Shown piece after piece: positions 8,487 through 15,781 of a DNA stretch of 64,000 nucleotides. Below the pieces are notes generated by a model. The model ran no database searches and was not told the origin of the DNA. It saw only the letters and a list, made by a program, of their open reading frames with translations. The stretch is from Mycolicibacterium litorale (GTDB lineage: Bacteria > Actinomycetota > Actinomycetes > Mycobacteriales > Mycobacteriaceae), in NCBI RefSeq assembly GCF_014218295.1, contig NZ_AP023287.1, forward strand, positions 1,984,001 through 2,048,000, given 5' to 3'. Position 1 is the stretch's first letter, and every line of letters begins with the position of its first letter. Position numbers and translations under genes: made by a program.

Positions 8487-10063
8487 CGTGTGACCACCTT
8501 GGTGGACTGGGCGAGCAGGAGCACCGTCACCGGGACGGCGAGCAGCACCAGCACCAGCGCGTACGGCGCCGCCGCCGCGTAGTCGAGTTCGCTGGCATAC
8601 GACCAGAACAGCATCGACAGGGTCCGGGTGCCCGTCGGGGCCAGCAGCAGCGTCGCGGTCAACTCGGTGGCCACGGCGACGAACACCATCGACGCCCCCG
8701 CCGCGGCGGCGGGTGCGGTCAGGCGCAGGGTGACCCGCAGGAACGTCGCCGTCGGCGACGCGCCCAGGGACCGGGACGCCTCCTCCAGACCCGGAGGGAC
8801 CTGCGCGAGGCCGGCGCGCACGTTCACCAGCGCGCGCGGCATGAACAGCAGCACGTAGGCGAAGACGATCAGCGCGACGCTCTGGTACAGCGGGCGAGCG
8901 ACGTGGATGGTCACGGTGACCAGGGCCAGCGCGGTGACGATCCCGGGAAGTGAACTGGTGATGTAGTTGGCGCCCTCCACCGCGCGGGCGAGAAACCCGC
9001 TGGAGCGCACCGCCACCCAGGCGACGGGGAAGGCGAGCACAGTGGTCAGCGCGGCCGCCATCCCGGCCAGCGCGACGGTCTGGCCCAGGGCGGCGGCCAG
9101 GGCCCCCACATCCCACACCTCGGCGCCGCCGATCCACAGCCACCGCAGGATGGTCCACACCGGAACTCCGAGCGCCAGCAGCGCCAGCACACTGAGGCCG
9201 GTTTGGGCCGGTACGGCGTTGAGGCCCAGGCGGACCGGGGGGACGTCGCGGGGCGCCCCCGAGCCGATCCTGGCGTAGCGGGCCTGACCGCGCGCACCCG
9301 CCTCGGCCACCAGCAGCGCCAGACACAACAGGACCAGGACACCGGCCAGCATGCTGCCCGCCGCCCCGTCGAAGGTCACCTGGAACTGCTGGAAGATCGC
9401 GACGGTGAAGGTGTCGAACCGCACCATCGCGAACGCGCCGAACTCGGCCAGCAGATGCACCGCGATGAGCAGCCCGCCGCCCAGGATCGCCAGCCGCAGC
9501 TGCGGGAGCACCACACGGAAGAAGACCGCGATCGAACCGGAACCCAGTGTGCGTGCGGACTCCTCCACGGCCGGGTCGAGACGCCGCAGCGTCGCGGCCG
9601 CGGGCAGGTACATGAAGGGGAAGTACGACAGCGTGGTCACCAGAACGCCGGCCCACAACCCGTGCAGCGACGGGATCACCCCGACCCAGGCGTAGCTGTT
9701 GACGAACGCAGGCACGGCCAGCGGCGCCACGAACAGTGGACGCCAGAAGGCGCGGCCCGGCAGATCCGTGCGTTCCACCAGCCACGCCACGCCGACACCG
9801 ATCGCCACACACAGCGGCACCGTGAGCGCGACCAGCCCGACGGTGTTGACGAGCAACTCGCCGACGCGGGGGCGCACCACCAGTTCGTAGGCGCGGTGCC
9901 AACCGATCGAGATCGCGCCCCACACCACATATCCCAGGGGGATCAGCGTCGCGGCGACCAGGATCGCCACGACGGCCGTGACCAGCGGCCCCGGGCGGGC
10001 CGCCGGTTCCGGCCGGGATACCGGTGTGGCGGGCGCGGTGGCGGGGGGAGCGGCGGCGACCAC
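8483..10063 (-). CDS. ABC transporter permease, ferric-iron (FbpB) type
   Basis: A 526-residue polytopic membrane protein made of two homologous permease halves, as in FbpB/SfuB, where one chain supplies both pore halves. Hydrophobic segments start at about residue 30 (LVTAVVAILVAATLIPLGYV), and EAA-loop-like EESARTLGSG and EEASRSLGAS occur in the first and second halves, where the ATPase docks. The GTG start directly abuts the TAG stop of the binding-protein gene, and the stop overlaps the ATPase start. Together with the two flanking genes it forms a complete binding-protein-dependent importer. Confidence 0.92.
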   Translation of the reverse strand: MVAAAPPATAPATPVSRPEPAARPGPLVTAVVAILVAATLIPLGYVVWGAISIGWHRAYELVVRPRVGELLVNTVGLVALTVPLCVAIGVGVAWLVERTDLPGRAFWRPLFVAPLAVPAFVNSYAWVGVIPSLHGLWAGVLVTTLSYFPFMYLPAAATLRRLDPAVEESARTLGSGSIAVFFRVVLPQLRLAILGGGLLIAVHLLAEFGAFAMVRFDTFTVAIFQQFQVTFDGAAGSMLAGVLVLLCLALLVAEAGARGQARYARIGSGAPRDVPPVRLGLNAVPAQTGLSVLALLALGVPVWTILRWLWIGGAEVWDVGALAAALGQTVALAGMAAALTTVLAFPVAWVAVRSSGFLARAVEGANYITSSLPGIVTALALVTVTIHVARPLYQSVALIVFAYVLLFMPRALVNVRAGLAQVPPGLEEASRSLGASPTATFLRVTLRLTAPAAAAGASMVFVAVATELTATLLLAPTGTRTLSMLFWSYASELDYAAAAPYALVLVLLAVPVTVLLLAQSTKVVTR

Positions 10064-11095
10064 CTACAACAAGCCAGCCTTCGTCATCAGGTCGGTCACC
10101 TTCTGCGCGTCGAGGGTCGACGGGTCCACCGCCGGCGCCTGCAGGGAATCCAGCGGGGGCAGAGCGGGATTGGCCGGCACACCGCTGGCGACGGGGTACT
10201 CGAACGAGGTGCCCTTCTCGAGCACCTCCTGCCCGGCCCTGCCCGTCACGAAGGTGAGGAACTGCTGCGCCTGATCCTTCTTGTCGCTGGACTCGAGGAC
10301 ACCGCCGCCGGACAGGCTCACGAACGCGCCCGGGTCCTCGTTCTTGAAGTAGTGCAGCGCGGTGTTGCCGCTGATCTCCTTGGTCTTCGACTGGTCGCGG
10401 AACCAGTAGTAGTGGTAGATCACACCGCCGTCGACCTCGCCGGCGTTGACCGCCTTCAAGGTGGCGATGTTGTCGTTGTAGAGGACGGCGTTGGCCTTCA
10501 TCGCGGCCAGCCAGTCGGCGGTGGCCTGCTCGCCCTCCAACTGCAGCAGCGCGGAGACGATCGCCTGGAAGTCGGCCTTCGTCGGCGGTGCGCCCCAGCG
10601 TCCCTTCCACTCCGGCCGCTGCAGATCAAGCAGCGATTTCGGCAGCTGGTCCGGTTGCAGCCGGGCCGTGTTGTAGACGAACACCGTCGAGCGCGCGGCG
10701 ACCCCGGTCCACTTCCCGGTGGCAGGCCGGTACTGCGCCGGGACCTGCTCGATGGTGGCCGGCGCGAGGTCGGCGAACAGTCCGGCGCGTTCGACGGCGG
10801 CCATGGCGGGGGAGTTCTCGGTGAGGAAGACGTCGGCGGGGGATGCCTCACCCTCGGCGACGAGCTGGTTGCCGAGTTCGGTGTCACCGCCCTGGCGGTA
10901 GGAGACCTTGATACCGGTCTCCTTGGTGAAGGCGTCGATCCACTCCTTGGTCAGCGACTCGTGCTGCGCGTTGTAGATCAGCAGGTCGTCGGACTCGTCG
11001 GAACCCGAACAGGCGGTCAGGCCGGTCGCCACCGCGACGACGGTGAGGGCTGCCGCGATCCTGCTCCAACGTGGCCGTATCCGACGCAATCGCAT
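10064..11095 (-). CDS. Iron ABC transporter substrate-binding lipoprotein
   Basis: A 343-residue periplasmic-binding protein of the Fe(III) type. The N-terminus is a lipoprotein signal: basic residues, a hydrophobic stretch and the lipobox LTAC with Cys29, so it should be anchored outside the membrane. LLIYNAQHESLTKEWIDAF, KVSYRQGG and ENSPAMAAVERAGLFADL match FbpA/SfuA-like proteins. I prefer the ATG at 11095, because a GGGAAGG Shine-Dalgarno lies 9 nt ahead of it; the ATG at 11104 would sit directly on that site. It is the first gene of a four-gene minus-strand operon and is transcribed away from the hemophore gene. A degenerate iron-box-like sequence lies about 35 bp upstream. Confidence 0.9.
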   Translation of the reverse strand: MRLRRIRPRWSRIAAALTVVAVATGLTACSGSDESDDLLIYNAQHESLTKEWIDAFTKETGIKVSYRQGGDTELGNQLVAEGEASPADVFLTENSPAMAAVERAGLFADLAPATIEQVPAQYRPATGKWTGVAARSTVFVYNTARLQPDQLPKSLLDLQRPEWKGRWGAPPTKADFQAIVSALLQLEGEQATADWLAAMKANAVLYNDNIATLKAVNAGEVDGGVIYHYYWFRDQSKTKEISGNTALHYFKNEDPGAFVSLSGGGVLESSDKKDQAQQFLTFVTGRAGQEVLEKGTSFEYPVASGVPANPALPPLDSLQAPAVDPSTLDAQKVTDLMTKAGLL

Positions 11096-11130
11096 CCAGG
11101 ACATCCTTCCCGCGCCACCGCGCCGTCAGC

Positions 11131-11149
11131 TGAGGTTGACCTTAGTGAA
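11131..11149. promoter_or_regulatory. Candidate degenerate IdeR/DtxR iron box
   Basis: The 19 bases here match the IdeR consensus (two TTAGGTTAG-like halves) at about 12 of 19 positions; the core reads AGGTT, then CCTTA. It lies about 35 bp upstream of the iron-binding lipoprotein start, where repressor binding would block transcription. The match is weak, and the claim rests as much on the function of the flanking genes as on the sequence. Confidence 0.35.
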
Positions 11150-11488
11150 GATACCCTTCGCTTGCCTGGGACCGGACTGCTGTCGCGCAGCGCGACGGTG
11201 ACGGCTCGGCGGCGTGTCAGGGCGGAAATCGGCGTTCGGTAGCTGTCACATTGCAGTCACAAATTCTTGAGAAGACGTTCGGCGTCCTTAACGAAGGCGT
11301 GACACCCTTAATCCACGCTCAGGAAAACCGGCCGGATCGTGGCCGAGGTCACGCCCCGTCGGTGTAACGCTTTTGAGGGTCTGAACAGGACGTTCTTCGG
11401 CCCGGATTGATCTCGTCGTGCGCGGGTACGTTGGCTTTCGGGTCGCGGGGGAAAGCGACCGATCCACTACAGACGAGGAATACGAGAC
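11150..11488. other. Divergent intergenic region between iron importer and hemophore
   Basis: This gap (with the iron-box candidate, 393 bp) separates the divergent iron importer operon and the hemophore gene, so it should hold both promoters. I see no convincing ORF or RNA gene. A short inverted repeat, GGTCGC then GCGACC, lies about 30-50 bp before the hemophore ATG. A TGTAACGCT at about 11364-11372 resembles the extended -10 found in the 43-64 kb island but lacks the partner TTTACA, so I give it no weight. Confidence 0.5.
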
Positions 11489-11884
11489 ATGACGATCTCC
11501 CCGAAGACCGCGCGCCGCGGCATCGCCGGCGCATTTGCCGCATGTGCTCTCGGCGGTGTCGCCGCCGCGACCATCGCGCTGCCGACGGCGTCGGCCCAGC
11601 CGGCGTGCAATGCCAGCGGCTTCGCCACCACCGCGGGTGGTGTGCTGTCCGCCGCCGGTGGTTACCTTAGCACGCATCCGGGCGCGAACGACGCCCTCAC
11701 GCGGGCGGCTTCGCAGCCGGCCGCCGAGGGTGAGGCCACGGTGCGGTCGTACTTCACGGCCCACCCGAACGAGTTCACCGACCTGCGCAACATCGCACGG
11801 CCGCTGATCGATCAGCGCAACCAGTGCGGCGTCACCGTGCAGCCGACTCAGCTGGGCGCGCTGTTGGACGCACTCTCCGAGTAA
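11489..11884 (+). CDS. Secreted hemophore-related heme-binding protein (Rv0203 family)
   Basis: A 131-residue exported protein. Residues 1-36 are a Sec signal peptide ending ASA, with cleavage expected before Gln37. The mature part is a small helical MHB (mycobacterial haemophore) domain with Cys40 and Cys113 able to form a disulfide. The conserved GGYLSTHPG places Tyr59 and His63, and YFTAHPNEF gives His92; in Rv0203, Tyr and His residues of this kind ligand the heme iron. It would bind heme outside the cell and pass it to membrane importers. The ATG follows GAGGAA. It is divergent from an iron ABC importer, which supports a role in iron supply. A perfect hairpin terminator follows the gene. 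Confidence 0.85.
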   Translation: MTISPKTARRGIAGAFAACALGGVAAATIALPTASAQPACNASGFATTAGGVLSAAGGYLSTHPGANDALTRAASQPAAEGEATVRSYFTAHPNEFTDLRNIARPLIDQRNQCGVTVQPTQLGALLDALSE

Positions 11885-11901
11885 CTCCGGCACGAACGAG
11901 A

Positions 11902-11932
11902 ACCGCCGCCGCAGCGACGCTGCGGCGGCGGT
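11902..11932. terminator. Bidirectional hairpin terminator
   Basis: A perfect 14-bp stem (ACCGCCGCCGCAGC and its complement) with a GAC loop lies 17 bp past each of the two convergent stops, the hemophore and the DUF1206 gene. There is no U-tract, as is usual for mycobacterial I-shaped terminators. Confidence 0.8.
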
Positions 11933-11948
11933 GTCGTCTCCGGGTGAT

Positions 11949-12779
11949 CTACATGCGGCCGTGCCGGCTGCGCACGAAGCTGTACGCCCCGAATGCGGCG
12001 ATGCCGACGGCGGCGACGATCAGCAGGAACTTGCCGAACGGCGCCTGGCCGAGGGTCTTGACCGCGGCGTCGAGGCCGGAGGCCTTCGCGGGATCGGCCT
12101 GCAGCGTCGCGACGATGACCAGGATGCCGGCGCCGGCGAGGACCAGACCCTTGGCGACGTATCCGGTGACACCGACGGCGGTGATACCCGTTCCACCCGA
12201 GACGCGCAGGTCCTTGAAGAACTTCTTCGTGGCGCCCTTGTAGACGTGATAGCCGCCGACGGCGATGACGCCGAGGCCGACGAGAACCAACAGCAGCTTG
12301 CCCCAACCGGACTGCATGAGCTGGGCCGAGATGCCCGCGTTCTGCTGGCCGCTGGACTGTCCGCTTCCGGTGGCGAACTGCATGGCCGAGAACGCGATCG
12401 CGAAGTTGGCGATCGCGAGACCCACCGCCTTGGCCCGCTTCCAGACGGGGTTGTCCTCACCGGTCGAGCCCTCACCGGGTTTGGAGCCGATCACGGCCTC
12501 GGCCAGCCGCCACAGGCCGAGGGCGAGGAGTCCGACGGTGGCGACCCACAGCACGACCTTGCCGCCGGTCTGGCCGGCCAGCGTGGCCAGCGCCCCGGAC
12601 TGGTCGGCGTTGCCGCCGCTGCCGAGGGCGATCTGCAGAATGATGTAGCCGACCAGCAGATGGAGTACACCGCTGGCGGCGAAGCCGGCGCGCGCGGCGT
12701 ACTCGAAGGCGTTGCTGTCGGTGGCTCTGTTGACGGCGCCGTGCATGTTGCCGTACCCGGGCCTGGCGCTCATGCTCAT
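11949..12779 (-). CDS. DUF1206 integral membrane protein
   Basis: A 276-residue protein with about six hydrophobic segments arranged as repeated pairs, typical of DUF1206. Each repeat begins with a similar glycine/alanine-rich helix, for example FEYAARAGFAASGVLHLLVG, KRAKAVGLAIANFAIAFSAM and GYVAKGLVLAGAGILVI. The function of the family is unknown. The start is firm: AGGAGG lies 5 nt before the ATG at 12779. It converges with the hemophore gene across a shared hairpin and is divergent from the HtrA-like protease gene (157 bp gap). Confidence 0.88.
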   Translation of the reverse strand: MSMSARPGYGNMHGAVNRATDSNAFEYAARAGFAASGVLHLLVGYIILQIALGSGGNADQSGALATLAGQTGGKVVLWVATVGLLALGLWRLAEAVIGSKPGEGSTGEDNPVWKRAKAVGLAIANFAIAFSAMQFATGSGQSSGQQNAGISAQLMQSGWGKLLLVLVGLGVIAVGGYHVYKGATKKFFKDLRVSGGTGITAVGVTGYVAKGLVLAGAGILVIVATLQADPAKASGLDAAVKTLGQAPFGKFLLIVAAVGIAAFGAYSFVRSRHGRM

Positions 12780-12936
12780 GGAAACCTCCTGCGTCGGTGC
12801 AGCCCCCGTGTGGACGGCTACGAGTCCCCTTTTTTGACGACCGTGAAACTCGGGGCCGGTGGAGTGGGCGCCGAACGCGGGCCGCGCGCGTAGGTTGACC
12901 TTCACAGCAGGTGGCATCGCATGTGAGGGGGCAGAC

Positions 12937-13971
12937 GTGACGACACGGCAGACGGTCATGGCGATCGCGATGGTGGCGGCGGTGGCGGTGCTGCCGGCCT
13001 GTGGTTCCGGCGGCGGGAGCGACAACGGCACGTCGGAATCCACCGCGACCACGCAGGCCTCCGGCCCGCCGGAGGCACCGCCGGCCGGCTTCGCCGACGT
13101 GGTCGAACGGGTCAGCCCGAGCGTGGTCACGGTGCGCATCGACAGCGGGGTGGGCAGCGGGGTGGTGCTTCGGCCGGACGTGATCGTCACCAACGCCCAT
13201 GTGGTCGGCACCGCGCGCGATGTCATGTTGGAGTTCGCCGACGGCGAGCAGGCCAACGGTGTCGTGCTCGCCTCCGATGCGGTCACCGACCTCGCGGTGG
13301 TCCGCAGTTCGCGCTCCGATCTGCCCGTACCGGAGTACCGGGCCGAGCTGCCGAGGCCCGGCGAGTGGGCGATCGCGATCGGCAGCCCACTGGGCTTCCA
13401 GAATTCGGTGACGGCGGGGGTCATCTCCGGGCTGCACCGCGACATCCCGGGGGCGGCGGCGCAGACGTCGTCGCTCGTCGACCTCATCCAGACCGACGCA
13501 CCGATATCGCCGGGAAATTCGGGGGGCGCCCTGCTGGACGCCGAGGGCCGGGTGGTCGGGATCAACGAGGCCTACATACCGCCGGACGTGGGGGCGGTGT
13601 CGCTGGGTTTCGCGATCCCGACGGCCACCGCCATCGACGTCGCCGACCAGTTGCTCGAGAACGGCCGCGCGGCGCATCCGTATCTGGGCGTGTCGATCAC
13701 CCAGTTGACGCCCGCGGTTCGGCGCAGTCTCGGGGTGGCGGTCGAACAGGGCGCGCTGGTCACCGGGGTCGACCGTGGCTCGCCCGCTGCCGCCGCCGGC
13801 GTCCAGCCCGGCGACGTCATCACCGAACTGGACGGCAACGCGGTGCGCAGCGTGGAGGACCTCTTGAGTGCGTTGCGCCGTACCCGGGCGGGCGCGCAGG
13901 TGCCGATGTCGGTTCAGCGCGGACAGTCCGAACGACAGGTGACCGTCACGATCGGCGAACGCGCCGGCTGA
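12937..13971 (+). CDS. HtrA/DegP-like trypsin-fold serine protease, lipoprotein, with PDZ domain
   Basis: A 344-residue surface protease. The signal ends in the lipobox LPAC (Cys22), so the enzyme should be lipid-anchored. The chymotrypsin-fold domain has an intact triad: His88 in TNAHVV, Asp118 in DAVTDLAVV and Ser195 in SPGNSGGALL. A PDZ domain covers about residues 245-335 (HPYLGVSITQL, AGVQPGDVITELDG). Such proteases remove misfolded exported proteins or signal envelope stress. GTG at 12937 was chosen for the GAGGGGG site 5 nt upstream and because it gives a proper signal peptide; longer in-frame starts would bury it. The 3' end overlaps the convergent sigma-factor gene by 26 nt. Confidence 0.9.
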   Translation: MTTRQTVMAIAMVAAVAVLPACGSGGGSDNGTSESTATTQASGPPEAPPAGFADVVERVSPSVVTVRIDSGVGSGVVLRPDVIVTNAHVVGTARDVMLEFADGEQANGVVLASDAVTDLAVVRSSRSDLPVPEYRAELPRPGEWAIAIGSPLGFQNSVTAGVISGLHRDIPGAAAQTSSLVDLIQTDAPISPGNSGGALLDAEGRVVGINEAYIPPDVGAVSLGFAIPTATAIDVADQLLENGRAAHPYLGVSITQLTPAVRRSLGVAVEQGALVTGVDRGSPAAAAGVQPGDVITELDGNAVRSVEDLLSALRRTRAGAQVPMSVQRGQSERQVTVTIGERAG

Positions 13972-14797
13972 CCGTCCCGCGCGCGGAGACCCGGGCGATG
14001 TCGATCCGGGCGACGCGCTGGTCGGTGACGGTGATGTCGACGACGGCGAGTGGGTGACCGCCCGGGGCGATGACGTGAATCGGGCGGCCGCCGACCACCA
14101 TCGGAGTGCTGGCCCGGATCCGGTCGGCGAACAGCGTCGTCTCCTCGGCGACGGCGCGGGCGCCGGTGACGACGGTCGGCGTCCCGGGAGGGACGAGGGC
14201 GGTGTCGGCCGTCCGCACGCAGTCGTCGGTCATCAGCGCGACCATCCGGTCGATCTGGCCACCGGCAGCCGCGGCGAGGAACGCCTCCACGACGGCGCTG
14301 TCGGTGGTGGCCACCGCCTGCGGAGGTTCGGACTCTGCGAGGCGTCGGCGTCCCCGGCTGGCGTGCTTCTTGGCGTTGTCCGTGCTGGTGCCGAGGATCT
14401 GCGCGACGTCGCTGAACGGGATGTCGAACAGGTCGTGCAGGACGTAGGAGACGCGCTGAGCCGGCGTCAGCAGGTCGAGTACCACCATCAGCGCGCGTGA
14501 GACGTTCTCCCGCCTCAGGTAGTGCTCGTCGGCGGCCAGCGCCTCGGCCGGGAGCATGTCCGCGAGCGCGGGCTCCTCCCGGCGGCGGCTGCGTATTCGC
14601 AGTTGGTCGAGGCACACACGGGTGAGCACGGTCGTCAACCACGCGGCCGGGTTGCGGACGTCTGCGGCGTCCGCGGTCGACGCTTTGATCCAGGTGCTCT
14701 GCACGGCGTCTTCCGCGTCGTGGATCGATCCGAGGAAGCGGAACGCCATCGCCGTCAGCTGCGGCCGGGCCGCTTCGAATTCAGCAACCGGTACCAC
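13946..14797 (-). CDS. ECF41-type RNA polymerase sigma factor (SigJ-like)
   Basis: A 283-residue extracytoplasmic-function sigma factor with a C-terminal extension. Region 2 (AFRFLGSIHDAEDAVQSTWIK) and region 4 (LLTPAQRVSYVLHDLFDIPF, then the HTH VAQILGTSTDNAKKHASRGR) are clear. From about residue 165 a SnoaL-like domain follows, the mark of ECF41, whose own C-terminus controls activity in place of an anti-sigma factor. GTG start with AAAGG 9 nt upstream. ECF41 genes usually sit beside the oxidoreductase, decarboxylase or DoxX-like gene they control; here a divergent DoxX gene starts 130 bp away and the gap contains a good ECF41-type promoter. Confidence 0.9.
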   Translation of the reverse strand: MVPVAEFEAARPQLTAMAFRFLGSIHDAEDAVQSTWIKASTADAADVRNPAAWLTTVLTRVCLDQLRIRSRRREEPALADMLPAEALAADEHYLRRENVSRALMVVLDLLTPAQRVSYVLHDLFDIPFSDVAQILGTSTDNAKKHASRGRRRLAESEPPQAVATTDSAVVEAFLAAAAGGQIDRMVALMTDDCVRTADTALVPPGTPTVVTGARAVAEETTLFADRIRASTPMVVGGRPIHVIAPGGHPLAVVDITVTDQRVARIDIARVSARGTVSRRVRRS

Positions 14798-14801
14798 CTG
14801 A

Positions 14802-14828
14802 TGTCACCTTTCCGCGCCGGGAGACGTC
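14802..14828 (+). promoter_or_regulatory. Candidate ECF41 promoter for the DoxX gene
   Basis: TGTCACC (14802-14808), a 16-nt spacer, then CGTC (14825-14828). As I recall it, the ECF41 target promoter has a -35 of TGTCACA and a -10 of CGTC at this spacing, so only the last base of the -35 differs. It points towards the leader ORF and DoxX gene and starts only 4 bp from the sigma-factor start codon. Confidence 0.65.
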
Positions 14829-14889
14829 GAGCGGACGAGACCACCAATCTCACGTCCGACAGTTCCACCCCCGAGAGGAGACATCTGCG

Positions 14890-14931
14890 ATGAGCGTACC
14901 GACGGTTCTCGTGAGCGGGCCCCGCGCATGA
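14890..14931 (+). CDS. 13-residue leader peptide overlapping the DoxX start
   Basis: A 13-codon ORF (MSVPTVLVSGPRA) begins at ATG 14890, 9 nt after a strong AGAGGAG. Its TGA overlaps the ATG of the DoxX gene (ATGA at 14928-14931), while the DoxX ATG itself has no good ribosome-binding site nearby. Translation of DoxX therefore probably depends on ribosomes finishing this leader. The peptide has no recognised motif. The small size keeps confidence moderate. Confidence 0.5.
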   Translation: MSVPTVLVSGPRA

Positions 14932-15284
14932 CGGCGGCCCTGTTCGCCGCCACGATCGTGTGCATCGTGGCCAACGCGTCCATCGCCGTCGCCGACTACG
15001 CCAAGGCGGGCTTCGTGCTGAAGAACTCCGCCGAGGTCCACGTTCCCGTCGACGTTCTGCCCCACCTCGCGACGCTGAAGCTGGCCGGGGCGGTGGGGCT
15101 TGTCGTCGGTCTGACCGTCATGCCCTGGCTTGGCGTCGCGGCCGGCGTCGGTCTGGTCCTGTTCTTCACCGGTGCCGTCGTCGCCCACATCCGAGCCGGC
15201 GTCTTCCACAACATCGCCTTCCCGGGGCTGTACCTGCTTCTCGCGGTGGCGTCGGCCGCCTACCTGGTCCACCTGGCGCTCTGA
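14928..15284 (+). CDS. DoxX-like membrane protein
   Basis: A 118-residue protein with four hydrophobic helices and the DoxX-like signature VPVDVLPHLATLKLAGAVGL, FFTGAVVAHIRAG. DoxX-family proteins are small quinone- or redox-linked membrane proteins, often partners of ECF41 sigma factors. The start codon is embedded in the ATGA overlap with the 13-codon leader ORF. A TGTCACC-N16-CGTC promoter candidate upstream suggests control by the divergent sigma factor. Confidence 0.85.
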   Translation: MTAALFAATIVCIVANASIAVADYAKAGFVLKNSAEVHVPVDVLPHLATLKLAGAVGLVVGLTVMPWLGVAAGVGLVLFFTGAVVAHIRAGVFHNIAFPGLYLLLAVASAAYLVHLAL

Positions 15285-15412
15285 GTCACGCCGGCCGAGG
15301 GGGAGGACGTCGACCATCCTCTGACGCGGCGCACCTGTGGATGAACTCGCGTCTGGGGATGACCCGGTGCCGCGGTGTCCCGGGTGTCGGTGCGGCTGCG
15401 CAGTCTTCGGTC

Positions 15413-15781
15413 ATGACTTCGTGGACACGCGCGGCGATCGGTGCGCTGGGAGAAGACCTGGCCGTCAGGCATCTTCGCGATCTGGGGATGCATGTGCTGG
15501 AACGCAACTGGCGGTGCCGTTACGGCGAGTTGGATGTCATCGCCGTCGACGATGCCGCGCGGGCGGTGGTGTTCGTCGAGGTCAAGACCCGCACCGGTGA
15601 CGGCTTCGGCGGGCTGGCGCAGGCGGTGACGCCGCAGAAGGTGCGGCGGTTACGGCGGCTGGCCGGGTTGTGGCTGGCGGGTCAGGACGAGCGCTGGGCG
15701 GCGGTGCGCATCGACGTCATCGGGGTGCGGATCGGCCGCCAGGCCACCCCGGAGATCACCCATCTGACGGGGGTGGCCTGA
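15413..15781 (+). CDS. YraN/UPF0102 family nuclease-like protein
   Basis: A 122-residue UPF0102 protein with a restriction-endonuclease-like fold. The core RNWRCRYGELDVIA followed by VVFVEVKTR carries the E-x-D ... E-x-K arrangement expected of a metal-binding nuclease site. Its cellular role is not settled; the gene is regularly linked to yifB and dprA, as here. Its TGA shares one base with the ATG of yifB (TGATG). A longer start cannot be excluded; ATG 15413 gives the usual family length. Confidence 0.88.
   Translation: MTSWTRAAIGALGEDLAVRHLRDLGMHVLERNWRCRYGELDVIAVDDAARAVVFVEVKTRTGDGFGGLAQAVTPQKVRRLRRLAGLWLAGQDERWAAVRIDVIGVRIGRQATPEITHLTGVA

Noticed and set aside
9203..11242. 679-codon plus-strand frame antisense to the iron importer
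   Set aside because: Low-complexity Gln/Arg/Gly/His composition typical of an antisense shadow; the minus-strand genes carry all expected motifs.
11364..11372. TGTAACGCT near the hemophore as a member of the island regulon
   Set aside because: There is no TTTACA-like block 14 bp before it and no start codon 6 nt after it.
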